Source: Aquibacillus sediminis (GTDB taxonomy: Bacteria > Bacillota > Bacilli > Bacillales > Amphibacillaceae). From it: 64,000 nucleotides of DNA. The stretch's first letter is position 1. Every line of letters begins with the position of its first letter. The position numbers were made by a program, and so were the translations under genes. Shown here in pieces: positions 34,716 through 43,186 of the stretch. The stretch spans positions 248,001-312,000 of the forward strand of contig NZ_SZNM01000004.1 in assembly GCF_005870085.1 (NCBI RefSeq). Reading direction: 5' to 3'. Below the pieces are notes generated by a model that was not told the origin of the DNA, made no database searches, and saw only the letters and a program-made list of their open reading frames with translations.

Positions 34716-34979
34716 ATGAAACGGACAAAGCCAATTGCTAAATGGATTCTTTTTAGAAATATTGTCTTCTCTGTAATGATTGTCTTTTTATTTATATTCA
34801 TCCCTCCAGCGGATCGTTTTATTGATAATGCTATTCTGTTACTTGTTTTTGTTGGTTTTATGGTGTTAAAGGTGATACAAATTTTTATATCAAAAGATAA
34901 GATGAGTAAAATTGCCAGAATGATTACATTTGTCGCATCGGTAATTGTCTTGATTAGAGATATAACACTGTTTTACTAA
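34716..34979 (+). CDS. Small membrane protein
   Basis: An 87-residue protein with three hydrophobic stretches (about residues 15-28, 37-53 and 66-84), basic between them. No family recognised. RBS AGGGAG. First gene of the accessory zone of small membrane proteins. Confidence 0.6.
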   Translation: MKRTKPIAKWILFRNIVFSVMIVFLFIFIPPADRFIDNAILLLVFVGFMVLKVIQIFISKDKMSKIARMITFVASVIVLIRDITLFY

Positions 34980-35049
34980 ATCAGGAATTGTAGTTGGTTT
35001 CTAGTACATTTATGGGGAATAACAAATTACGATAAAAGGAGAGGTGATC

Positions 35050-35133
35050 GTGCAAAAAATAATATTCCTTCCATTTTTGTTACTTGTACGAATAGGATGC
35101 ACTACCGGTAATGATGAATTAACATTTTTGTAA
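35050..35133 (+). pseudogene. Truncated lipoprotein gene
   Basis: GTG start after GAGAGGTGAT; encodes a 27-residue peptide MQKIIFLPFLLLVRIGCTTGNDELTFL with a signal-like start and a Cys after G (lipobox-like), then a stop. It looks like the stub of a lipoprotein whose body has been lost. Confidence 0.4.
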
Positions 35134-35263
35134 AGATAGTTCCAGATGATAGAAAAGTATTGTTTGATTAATAAGGTGACAGTTGCGTACATAGTGTAGC
35201 TACTTATTTATAGGTATAACCTCGCTAGAATAAGAAAGGAAAACTTTTAGGAGACGGTGTAAC

Positions 35264-36112
35264 ATGAAAAAAGGGGATTTTATTAAATTACATAGAAAAA
35301 ATGCCAATATGACACAGGATCAATTATCATTAGGAATTTGTTCTGTATCATATTTGAGTAAAATCGAAAACAATGATGTGATTCCGAGTGAGCAAATTCG
35401 TTCACTATTATTTTCTCGTTTAGGGATGAATCAAGAGAGTTCATTTGAGGAAGAAACGGAAACATTACATCATGACTTAACTGCATGGTATCAATCAATT
35501 GAAAATTTTCAAATCATTTTTAAGCGATCAAGGCTATGGCGAGTTATCCCATGTGTTTAACGGGAAACAAGGAAACAGATATAATAAGCTGTATAGTTTA
35601 TACAACTCCATATTCTAAATAATGAACTTGGGAAAGAGCAGGGGAAAATACTTCCTAAGGTATATCATAATTTAGGATATATTAAGATGCGACAAACAAG
35701 TTATCTAGATGCGTTAGATTACCTCAACCAAGCATTACATATGACAAATAATGACTATAGTTACCTTAATAGCCTTCATCTGAAAGCAAAAACCCTATTT
35801 AAACTTGACAAGAAAACAGAGGCAAGTCACTGTGTCCACCTAGGAATAAAGCTAGCAAAGCTTGTTACGAATCAAAGGTTCATGTATAAGTTTAACATCC
35901 TTGTTCACCAAATCAAGGGGACAACGGATCAGCGCGAATTTGTAACGAAGCTAGAAAATGAAATGCTTGCCTATTTTGAACAAAATGAAAGAAAGGGAGA
36001 TTATTATCAATGTTTAGAATTACTAGCTGACATTTTCTACAGACGCAAACATTACAAAAAATCATCCGATTATTATAAAACGTTGTACCATTTAAGCAAA
36101 CTGGCAAGCTAG
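35264..36112 (+). pseudogene. Frameshifted HTH-TPR regulator (PlcR/RRNPP type)
   Basis: N-terminal XRE helix-turn-helix (FIKLHRKNANMTQDQLS, YLSKIENND) and C-terminal tetratricopeptide helices (YLDALDYLNQAL, YYKTLYHLSKLAS). Full length would be about 283 residues, like PlcR, a quorum regulator that binds a secreted peptide. The frame is broken by an extra base in the T-run at 35506-35509; the next stretch reads on in the +1 frame (FKSFLSDQGYGELSHVF, NRYNKLYSLY) and the original frame returns between about 35592 and 35603 (QLHILNNELGKEQGKIL). No cognate signal-peptide gene follows. Confidence 0.8.
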
Positions 36113-36136
36113 ATAATTGGATCAATGGCCAAGTCA

Positions 36137-36169
36137 AACCTTTCCTTGACGGAGAGGTTATTTTTTTAG
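36137..36169 (+). terminator. Terminator after the HTH-TPR pseudogene
   Basis: 9-bp stem (36137-36145 with 36151-36159, one G-U), 5-nt loop, ATTTTTTT. Confidence 0.85.
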
Positions 36170-36378
36170 GAAATTTTACTTAAAAAAATCTTATTCATTC
36201 ATGTATACAGCTTTTAATTTTCCCAATACAAAAAAATTTCATTTATTGATAAGATGAAGAGGAACTATGTATCAGCAATTATAGCGAGAAGAATCTTGGA
36301 ACTGAAGAAATAGCAGTTGATGTTCTACCAACACAATATATTCAATGAGGTAGCAATAAATGGAATGGGGAATAGCAA

Positions 36379-36849
36379 ATGACACCTGTAAAAATAGAGG
36401 AAGTAAAGCAATCGGAAAGGCACCAGTATATAAACTTTCTGCTGTTGGCTGATGAAAGCGAAGCGGTTGTGCAGAAATATATTCACGATGGTGATATGTT
36501 TTCCATTCATTATGAAAATAAAGTGGCTGGCGTAATGATATTTACTTTTCACTCAGATCAAGTAGTTGAATTAAAAAATATCGCATTAGACTCCAGATAC
36601 CGCGGTAATGGATTAGGGACTTTCGTTGTGACAGAAGCTTTCAAGATTTACAAAAGAAGAGGAAAAAGAAAAATGGTGGTAGGTACGGCAAATTCAAGTA
36701 TTGGTAATCTTATATTCTATCAAAAACTAGGGTTTAGAATGGTTGAAATAAAGAGGGATTTTTTTAAAGCATATCCGGAACCAATTATTGAATCGGGTAT
36801 TCGAGCTTTAGACATGGTGATGTTTGAAAAAACTTTAACTGAAAATTAG
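36379..36849 (+). CDS. GNAT family N-acetyltransferase
   Basis: A 156-residue acetyl-CoA-dependent transferase. Motif A is clear: VVELKNIALDSRYRGNGLGTFVV, with the pyrophosphate loop RYRGNGLGT; IFYQKLGFRMV is motif B. Substrate unknown. RBS GGGGAA. Appears intact although it lies among broken genes. Confidence 0.88.
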   Translation: MTPVKIEEVKQSERHQYINFLLLADESEAVVQKYIHDGDMFSIHYENKVAGVMIFTFHSDQVVELKNIALDSRYRGNGLGTFVVTEAFKIYKRRGKRKMVVGTANSSIGNLIFYQKLGFRMVEIKRDFFKAYPEPIIESGIRALDMVMFEKTLTEN

Positions 36850-36876
36850 TATTTTTTAATCAAGGGGAAATGGGTT

Positions 36877-37126
36877 TTGAAAATAGTGCGAAAACTAAAT
36901 ATTATGATGGCAATTTTGGGAATTGGTATGAGGAGGCTATCATTTATTTATTGAAAATATTCAATTGCCATTGTCTATCATCTTTTCCTTATTGGCAGTG
37001 ATGTTTAATATTAGGAGGAATTGAAAAAGTGAAAGAAAGGCAAGAAAAGAAGGTTATGTATATATTGCTATAGCTATTTTTTTGTCTGTTGGGATTATAA
37101 AGGAAGTAGTGTTCCTTTTCGAATAA
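36877..37126 (+). pseudogene. Degraded small membrane protein gene (DUF3953-like)
   Basis: Readable coding stretches lie in different frames: KIVRKLNIMMAILGIGM, then GYHLFIENIQLPLSIIFSLL and AVMFNIRR, then GYVYIAIAIFLSVGIIKEVV. Together they form a three-helix membrane protein resembling the DUF3953 group. At least two frame breaks (near 36930 and 37025). TTG start after AAGGGG. Confidence 0.6.
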
Positions 37127-37206
37127 GTGTTACTATCAAAGATACACACTCTCGATACTGGATCAGAATATTAAACAATCGTGGATAAAAATATGAGGGA
37201 TAAAAT

Positions 37207-37502
37207 CTGAATCGATTAACTAAGAAACTTTTCTTTAAAGGCCTATTAGCTATTATTTCCATTTTGGTAGTAGGTTATTTATGTATCATGATGTTCGTTA
37301 CTATTAGGTTGTCTAATGTTAAACAGGAAGTGTTAGACCATAATCCCAAAATAACTTCTATTGAAAGTGTAAATCGTATTGGGCATGGGGAGAGTTTTTT
37401 TCTAGATATGTGTTAATAGTTAAAAAAGGTACTGATACAACATATAGGATTTGGACCTCGGGTGATGGCGTAATTTCGGATGAGGAAATAATCAATGAAT
37501 AG
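37207..37502 (+). pseudogene. Degraded membrane-anchored protein gene
   Basis: A frame from 37207 reads a membrane helix and stalk (KLFFKGLLAIISILVVGYLC, SNVKQEVLDHNPKITSIESV) and stops after a T-run near 37400; a neighbouring frame then continues SRYVLIVKKGTDTTYRIW, SGDGVISDEEIINE. No proper start codon is present (CTG at 37207). Probably about 97 residues before decay. Family unknown. Confidence 0.5.
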
Positions 37503-37555
37503 ATTTTATAAACTGGTTAACGTGCGTTCAGTTGAGATTAACGAGGGGGATTATA

Positions 37556-37792
37556 ATGGAAGATGTAAAAGATGGAAAACAAATATTATTGACAATAAGT
37601 TGGCTCGCTGCTTTTTTGCCTTATATTTTTAGTCCGATTGCATTCGGCCCTATTGCATTCTTTCTAGGAATGGTTTTAAGAAGGGATTATGAAGTTGGTA
37701 ACCAAGGTAAAATCATCATGGTATTAGGAGTGGTTAATACAGTTGGCGGTATTATATTTGCTAATTGGATAAGGTATTACCTTGGGGCTTGA
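37556..37792 (+). CDS. Small two-helix membrane protein
   Basis: A 78-residue protein with hydrophobic segments at about residues 10-38 and 53-75 (PYIFSPIAFGPIAFFLGMVL; IIMVLGVVNTVGGIIFANW). GAGGGGG lies 6 nt before the ATG at 37556, so the longer frame from 37532 is not used. No family recognised with certainty. Confidence 0.65.
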   Translation: MEDVKDGKQILLTISWLAAFLPYIFSPIAFGPIAFFLGMVLRRDYEVGNQGKIIMVLGVVNTVGGIIFANWIRYYLGA

Positions 37793-37853
37793 ATGAATCG
37801 TGTAAGCGGCTAGGTATGACAGGGGGGTAATTACTTATGTTAGGAGAGTCAAC

Positions 37854-38307
37854 ATGAAGAAATAAATAAAGAAGGAGATTCTTGTTGAAGGGGAATCAAT
37901 GTTTCCTACACTTGATGCTAGCAATAGGATTGTTGTTACGAAAACAACAGCATTAGAGCGGTTTGACTTGGTAGTCTTACAGGCGCCAAATAACAAGTCT
38001 AAATATGTGAAAAGAATAATTGGGATACCTGGTGATCGTGTAGAAATGAAAAATGATATGTTGTATGTAAACAGAAAAACTTTCGATGAAACATATGTTC
38101 ATAAAGAGATCGAAGGGAGCAGCTTGAGTCAGCACACCAACAATCTTACGTTACAGGAAATTACTGGAAATTCAGTTGTGCCAGAGGGGTCATTACTTTG
38201 TATTAGCTGATAATCGTACGAGAAGTGAAGATAGTGGATTTAATAAAGATAATTCCGCCGTTGTCGGCAAGGCCAAATATCGTTTTTATTCATTTAATGA
38301 TGTTTAA
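37854..38307 (+). pseudogene. Broken signal peptidase I gene
   Basis: The catalytic serine region VEGESMFPTLD and the lysine region KYVKRIIGIPGDRVEM of type I signal peptidase are present. After VPEG an extra G in a GGGG run (near 38190) shifts the frame; the true continuation is HYFVLADNRTRSEDSGFN ending FYSFNDV. The N-terminal membrane anchor is also missing: only MKK, a stop, and IKKEILVEGES remain. Such a product could not be membrane-bound, so it is a pseudogene. Normal Sip proteins are about 180 residues. Confidence 0.85.
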
Positions 38308-38341
38308 GAAATACATAATGGAGAAGAGAGAGGTCGGTAGG

Positions 38342-38470
38342 ATGGAGTTTGTTATAGCTATTGGAGTTTTTGTGATAGCCATTACCTGTCTATCAATTGA
38401 AGGAAAATTAAGAAAAAACAATGAACTAAACCAACAAATCATAGAATTGTTAAAAAAGAAGCTTGATTAG
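38342..38470 (+). CDS. Small membrane protein with coiled-coil tail
   Basis: A 42-residue protein: one membrane helix (residues 2-19) then a charged helix KLRKNNELNQQIIELLKKKLD. GAGAGG lies about 9 nt before the ATG at 38342. Similar tiny proteins are common in Bacillaceae; function unknown. Confidence 0.55.
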   Translation: MEFVIAIGVFVIAITCLSIEGKLRKNNELNQQIIELLKKKLD

Positions 38471-38566
38471 TTTCTAGCCAGAAGCTATGTCACATCAAAG
38501 TGACCGGTGTGCTAGCCCCTATTTATCTTTAGCGACATGCATCAGAGATCAAGGAGGATTGATTAT

Positions 38567-39121
38567 ATGAAAAATAAGTTGACTAGCATAAGTTTTATTT
38601 TAGTCATTATACTTGTGATCGTACTTGTCTATCAATTATATGTGGCAAAAACACTTCTTAATATACAACAAGAAAGAGATTTTTTAAGTGTTGAATCGCA
38701 ATTTGAACAGTTAGCTTATCGTTCAGATCGTATAGTAGAGGATTGGGATGATCAAGACTCAGATGCCTCGACAATACTAATGAATGAATTTATCAGGGCA
38801 GAAGGATTGCTTTGGGGCAGACCAGCAACAAAGTATTATGAGGTTGGTATTGGTATTCATTCGAATGCAAATTTCACAAGTTTAGCCGAGTTCCTGACCC
38901 ACTATTATCGTACAGTTTCGAATGATTTAGAAAAACTAGAGTCAGGAGATCGGTCTACTAAACTAAAAGAACGTGTGACAATGATTTCCAAAGATATGGA
39001 ATTCCTCTCAGAGCATATGAACAGGGAAACATTACATGAATTTTCTAACTATTATGATTTTTATAAACATTGGAGTAACTTAAAAGAAGAGTTAAAAAAC
39101 AAAGAAGCTGCAAATTGGTAG
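38567..39121 (+). CDS. Membrane-anchored helical protein
   Basis: A 184-residue protein: N-terminal membrane anchor (residues 6-25) and an extracellular, largely helical domain (LLNIQQERDFLSVESQFEQL, FLTHYYRTVSNDLEKLESG). AAGGAGG precedes the ATG at 38567. Layout resembles the protein at 42571 (anchor plus helical domain of similar size), possibly distant paralogues. Function unknown. Confidence 0.65.
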   Translation: MKNKLTSISFILVIILVIVLVYQLYVAKTLLNIQQERDFLSVESQFEQLAYRSDRIVEDWDDQDSDASTILMNEFIRAEGLLWGRPATKYYEVGIGIHSNANFTSLAEFLTHYYRTVSNDLEKLESGDRSTKLKERVTMISKDMEFLSEHMNRETLHEFSNYYDFYKHWSNLKEELKNKEAANW

Positions 39122-39161
39122 CCTTTAGAGTTTTAATAAGACCCACAAGGGAGGGGGAGAA

Positions 39162-39332
39162 ATTATTTACAAAGAAGGACTCCTTTTTATTCTATCGGTA
39201 TTCATAGTGTTTGAATTAATTAGAAGGTATGACACTAAAAGCCCTACACCCATCAATCAATCCATACGTAACATTTTAGTGCCTAGTTTTCTTATATATA
39301 TTATTACTTTTTTAGCTGATAAGTTTTTGTAG
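39162..39332 (+). CDS. Possible small membrane protein with ATT start
   Basis: A 56-codon open frame reads (I)IYKEGLLFILSVFIVFELI and IRNILVPSFLIYIITFLADK, two membrane helices joined by a polar loop. A strong GGAGGGGGAG sits at the right distance, but no ATG, GTG or TTG is available; the codon there is ATT (39162 or 39165), as in infC. Either a rare start or a gene that lost its start codon. Confidence 0.4.
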   Translation: MIYKEGLLFILSVFIVFELIRRYDTKSPTPINQSIRNILVPSFLIYIITFLADKFL

Positions 39333-39397
39333 TGCAGGGTAGTATTTCTTCACTATACAAGGGTTTACTAGGAATGTCCAAGTATGGAGGGGATACG

Positions 39398-39805
39398 TTG
39401 AAAAGTAAAGTGATAGTAGTTATAGCTATCCTATCAGTAGCAGTTAATGTTGTATTCGTTGTGCTTTATTTAAAAGGTGAACCAGAAATAAAACATGATA
39501 CGCCTATTGAAGTAGCTTCTTCCATAATGGTGGCCGCTGGAAATAATGACAATTACCAAAGTATTAAAAGATTGTTACATCAACCATATAGAGAGATTAT
39601 TTTAGAAGATAAATTAAGACAAATCACTCAAATGCACACGGGTGGTGCAGAATTATTCTCATACTCTGTTGTGAGTTTTAGAGACGAAACAGGAAATGAT
39701 CATGTCTTGTTATTAAAGTTAACTCCTAAATTAGAGGATGGAAAAATTAAAATCCAAGACATTAAAATAGTTCCAGAAGAATTGGGACAACTCCTAATTG
39801 AGTAG
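39398..39805 (+). CDS. Membrane-anchored protein
   Basis: A 135-residue protein: membrane anchor (residues 4-21) and an extracellular domain (ASSIMVAAGNNDNYQSIKRL, FSYSVVSFRDETGNDHVLLL) with an NTF2-like alpha/beta pattern. TTG start at 39398 after GGAGGGG; the frame upstream to 39332 has no ribosome site. Function unknown. Confidence 0.55.
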   Translation: MKSKVIVVIAILSVAVNVVFVVLYLKGEPEIKHDTPIEVASSIMVAAGNNDNYQSIKRLLHQPYREIILEDKLRQITQMHTGGAELFSYSVVSFRDETGNDHVLLLKLTPKLEDGKIKIQDIKIVPEELGQLLIE

Positions 39806-39894
39806 TTAATTTTCATTGATGGGTGCTGGATTGTGTGATTAAGTGATGCAGCAAAGGACATTAGAAGAGAATTTAAAGTAAGGGAGTGTTTGTT

Positions 39895-40092
39895 ATGTTT
39901 TTATTATTAGCATCTGTAGGCGGTATAAACACTGGGGATATGATTATTCAATTCGTATCCTTTTTCATGTTAGTAGCTATTCCTGTGGCAATGATCATTT
40001 TCTTTATTGTTTTGCGAAAAAGTAGTGAAAGATTAAAGCGGGTTGAAGAGAAGCTTGATCAACTGATATCGGAAACAGAAAATAATAACTGA
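39895..40092 (+). CDS. Small DUF4083-like membrane protein
   Basis: A 65-residue protein with GGINTGDMIIQFVSFFMLV (membrane helix), further hydrophobic residues, and a coiled tail VEEKLDQLISETENN. The GD-plus-helix and ExKLDxxIxxxE pattern resembles the DUF4083 family. AAGGGAG lies 8 nt before the ATG at 39895. Function unknown. Confidence 0.6.
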   Translation: MFLLLASVGGINTGDMIIQFVSFFMLVAIPVAMIIFFIVLRKSSERLKRVEEKLDQLISETENNN

Positions 40093-40190
40093 CAGAGAGT
40101 TACTAGAGTAAATCCTGTATTGTCAAAAAAGCAGTATAGTGCAAGAAGAAGTTACGTTAAATTAGCAGAAATTTGAAAAGGGGAATAATT

Positions 40191-40607
40191 ATGACAGATA
40201 CTTTAACAATGAAAGAACTACAATCACAAAATGAAATTTTAGAAGCATTTCCAGTCATGAAACAACTACGAAAACATTTAGATGAGGAAACATATCTTGA
40301 TTTAGTTTTAGATGCAAAAGTTAAAGATAGATATAAAATGGTTGCCTTAATGGATGGAGGAGAAATAGTTGCAGTAACTGGCTTTAAACCAATGATAACA
40401 CTATACTACGGTCGATTTGTTTGGGTTTGTGATTTAGTGACTGACACAAATAAGCGTTCAAAAGGGTATGGTGAAAAACTACTCAAATATGTTCACGAGT
40501 GGGCAAAAGAAAACAATTATGAAAGTGTTGCTTTGTCTTCAGGGCTACAGCGAACGGACGCACACCGTTTCTATGAGGATAAAATGGACTATGACAAAGT
40601 AAGCTAA
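40191..40607 (+). CDS. GNAT family N-acetyltransferase
   Basis: A 138-residue acetyltransferase. Motif [25 protein letters not shown] (acetyl-CoA loop RSKGYGEKL); motif [19 protein letters not shown]. The N-terminus is short and helical. AAAAGGGG precedes the ATG at 40191. Substrate unknown. Confidence 0.85.
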   Translation: MTDTLTMKELQSQNEILEAFPVMKQLRKHLDEETYLDLVLDAKVKDRYKMVALMDGGEIVAVTGFKPMITLYYGRFVWVCDLVTDTNKRSKGYGEKLLKYVHEWAKENNYESVALSSGLQRTDAHRFYEDKMDYDKVS

Positions 40608-40781
40608 AGCGGCTTTAACATAACTAGGGAGCTAGAATTAATCTATTTTTTAAAGGTATGTCCAAAAGGTGCGAATGCGGAATAAATGTATCTCAATAGT
40701 AATGATATAAAAGGTATTAATATGGAATGGAATTTGAACTAAGCCTAAAAAGGAAACGAATTAGAATGTGGTTATATTTTG

Positions 40782-40928
40782 ATGGTTCCCGCTTTTATCT
40801 TAGCAATCGCACTGTTCATTTTTCTGCCAAATGAATTTAGTATAGCGGGTACAGTGCCACTTGTAATTGCTTATTTTATTTACTTAGGTTGGGTTATTAT
40901 GGTCAAAAGGAAACAAAAACAAATATAG
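40782..40928 (+). CDS. Possible 48-residue membrane protein
   Basis: MVPAFILAIALFIFLPNEFS and VPLVIAYFIYLGWVIMVKRK make two membrane helices with a basic end. No convincing ribosome site is present, so it may be the remainder of a longer gene. Confidence 0.3.
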   Translation: MVPAFILAIALFIFLPNEFSIAGTVPLVIAYFIYLGWVIMVKRKQKQI

Positions 40929-41107
40929 CACGTTAACGAGTGGCACGTGTCGGGCAGGGAGTCTGATTTCTTTAGAAAACAGAGGAAACTTGTGTAAGTA
41001 CAAAGTTATTGAAACTATTTTTAGTTTTATTTCGTAAATAATGATTAGATAACAATGCGGTTAAACTGGGTATAAGAACTTAGTTTCTACTTAAAGGAGA
41101 GCTTTCG

Positions 41108-41290
41108 ATGTCACAAAAACTAACAAAATCATCGACGGACAAAGCGTTATTTGGTGTGTGTGGTGGGATAGCAGAATTTTTTGGTATATCTTCTTTCGTC
41201 GTAAGGTTAATATTTTTCTTCACTGCATCCGTTTCTGTTATTGTCTATGCACTTCTTGTTTGGGCATTATATGATAAACCATCACTGTAA
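41108..41290 (+). CDS. PspC domain protein
   Basis: A 60-residue protein matching the PspC domain: KLTKSSTDKALFGVCGGIAEFFGIS, then a single membrane helix (VIVYALLVWALYDKP). In proteobacteria PspC works in the phage-shock stress response; small PspC proteins in Bacilli are likely envelope-stress factors (inference). RBS AAAGGAGAG. Confidence 0.88.
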   Translation: MSQKLTKSSTDKALFGVCGGIAEFFGISSFVVRLIFFFTASVSVIVYALLVWALYDKPSL

Positions 41291-41361
41291 TAAACGTGGT
41301 AGTTTCGGTCACTGGCATTACCACTGCAAAAGAAAAGTACGCACTTAAGGAGGTGGCTTAG

Positions 41362-41859
41362 ATGAGACTTACTATCGGTGTAATTATAATATTCTTTTTA
41401 AGCTTTCTTATCCCAACATCAGCAGCATCACCAGAAGAGATTGAATTATCGAATGGAGAAGTTGTGAAGGTATTTTTTGAAGAAAGCTCTGACGGTTACA
41501 GATATGAAGTTAAATTTGATAACGGTCATCATTACTATTATGAGAAATCTGGAAATATGGGACGTGGTGGCGGCTCATTGGAATTAACAGATGAAGAAAG
41601 GAATTTGGCAGAAGAAGCAATTAATACATATGAACAAATGAATGGAGAAGCAACTACATCTACTAATCCATCATCTGGGAATCCAGTTGGTATCTTATTC
41701 ATATTATTCGGCTTATTGGGGGCGTTATCCCCACGTACAGCATGGTATCTAGAAATTGGTTGGAAACTGCGTGATGCTGAACCTAGTGAACTTGCATTGA
41801 TTGCCAATCGTGTAGGAGGGATCATCGCTTCGATAGTTGGATTATCTATCTTAATATAA
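41362..41859 (+). CDS. Signal-peptide protein with C-terminal DUF6199-like membrane domain
   Basis: A 165-residue protein: signal peptide (residues 1-22, ending SAA), a beta-rich extracellular segment, a Thr/Ser/Pro linker, then two membrane helices around SPRTAWYLEIGWKLRDAEPSE and a final VGGIIASIVGLSIL. The WYLxxGWKLRDAEPS block resembles DUF6199. RBS AAGGAGGTGG. Function unknown. Confidence 0.7.
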   Translation: MRLTIGVIIIFFLSFLIPTSAASPEEIELSNGEVVKVFFEESSDGYRYEVKFDNGHHYYYEKSGNMGRGGGSLELTDEERNLAEEAINTYEQMNGEATTSTNPSSGNPVGILFILFGLLGALSPRTAWYLEIGWKLRDAEPSELALIANRVGGIIASIVGLSILI

Positions 41860-42008
41860 TTAATAATAAAACGATAAGTTATGTAGTAGCTACAAGATTG
41901 AGAAGAATTATTGTACGAAAGAGGTATTAATACGGAATTGTGAGTTTAATAGATTATAATATTACCTCTTCCTTAACCATATAAAGGAAAACAAGCGGAG
42001 TGATTTTA

Positions 42009-42256
42009 ATGGAAGAAACGTTGCAGCAAATACTCAGCGAACTTCAAAATGTTAATCAACGAATGGATGGTTTTGATAAACATTTTGATCATATAAACAA
42101 TGATATGAAAGAACTAAAAGATGGCAAGAACAACTGAAAGATGGCACAATTAATGGATTTGAAGACCAACAAATGGTGATTGATACTTAAGCGGTTCATT
42201 CTGTCAAACAAGAAAGTGAAATAAAGGCTTTTAAACGGATACTGAAAAAACAATAA
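42009..42256 (+). pseudogene. Broken coiled-coil protein gene
   Basis: Begins METLQQ-like (EETLQQILSELQNVNQRMDG) after GGAGTGAT and reads NDMKELKDGKNN before a stop at 42135. Downstream coding-like stretches (EDQQMVIDT, VKQESEIKAFKRILKKQ) are in other frames with a further stop. Resembles the short coiled-coil proteins common in Bacillus accessory DNA. Confidence 0.55.
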
Positions 42257-42465
42257 GGAGCGATTAGTCCCCTATTTTTTTGTCTTTAATTAGTAATCGT
42301 AATCTGTATGGTTTTATGATGATTGGTAACCGTGTTGGCATTGTGTGGTAAATTAAGTAGTGAATACGGGAAAAACATGGCAAGGGTGGTAAAATCATGT
42401 GGCCGTGCTCAGTAAGTGATTTTTATTGGAGGATCTAAATATAAGGGAGCACTTAGTATAAGATA

Positions 42466-42474
42466 TGGTATAAT
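42466..42474 (+). promoter_or_regulatory. Extended -10 promoter before the 42.6-kb gene
   Basis: TGGTATAAT at 42466-42474, about 95 nt upstream of the ATG at 42571. The rest of 42257-42570 shows no gene or clear structure. Confidence 0.45.
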
Positions 42475-42570
42475 CCTTGAAGCAATTTAAGCTCCTGCAG
42501 ATAAATAACTGATGATAATTGGAATTATTAAAATATTGTTGTTTTCTCTAATATCAAGGGGGCACAATTT

Positions 42571-43101
42571 ATGTCGAAAAGCCTATTGAAAATGACTGTG
42601 ATCATTTCACTTATTTTTAATGTCCTATTTGGTTGGTTTTGGTATGCAAATCATCAAGAAAACAATGACATCAAAAAAGGATTAATTATTCAGTACGTGT
42701 CCCATCAAGAAAGAGTATTGTTACTGTTAGAAGAAGCAATAGATCAGACGAATGACAGGGAAAAATTTATTGATTCGCTCCAAGAAGTTATCACAATTTT
42801 GTACCATAATAAGCAAATCACTGGTAATGGAACCCCGATTGGACAGTATGGCGATATGCCTTTCAATTTATTTGACCTTAATGGAGAATATGCAGAAGTC
42901 GTATACAAGGCGTTAACACAAGCAAAAAATGATCAATTAACAAATCAGACCATTAAGCAATTAGAAGATTATACAGCTAATTTATCAGAGGTAGTAAAAG
43001 AGCTTGATTATCGTAATAAACTATGGAATGAAAATTTAACAGAGAACAAACAAGTTTTAAAAGAAGTGAGTGATGTAATAGATCAGTTGTTTAAAAATTA
43101 G
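42571..43101 (+). CDS. Membrane-anchored helical protein
   Basis: A 176-residue protein: N-terminal membrane anchor (residues 8-27) and an extracellular helical domain (VLLLLEEAIDQTNDREKFID, EVVKELDYRNKLWNENL). Same layout and size class as the protein at 38567. RBS AAGGGGG. Terminator downstream. Function unknown. Confidence 0.65.
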   Translation: MSKSLLKMTVIISLIFNVLFGWFWYANHQENNDIKKGLIIQYVSHQERVLLLLEEAIDQTNDREKFIDSLQEVITILYHNKQITGNGTPIGQYGDMPFNLFDLNGEYAEVVYKALTQAKNDQLTNQTIKQLEDYTANLSEVVKELDYRNKLWNENLTENKQVLKEVSDVIDQLFKN

Positions 43102-43134
43102 CATAGCACTTATTTATATTAAAAACAAAGTGTA

Positions 43135-43180
43135 AAAAAGGCCAGGCACACAATAAAGTTTTGTGCAACTGGCCTTTTTA
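43135..43180. terminator. Bidirectional terminator before brnQ
   Basis: Stem AAAAAGGCCAG/CTGGCCTTTTT (43135-43145 with 43169-43179) enclosing further pairing GCACA/TGTGC. A-run left, T-run right; serves both converging genes. Confidence 0.88.
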
Positions 43181-43186
43181 CTTTTA

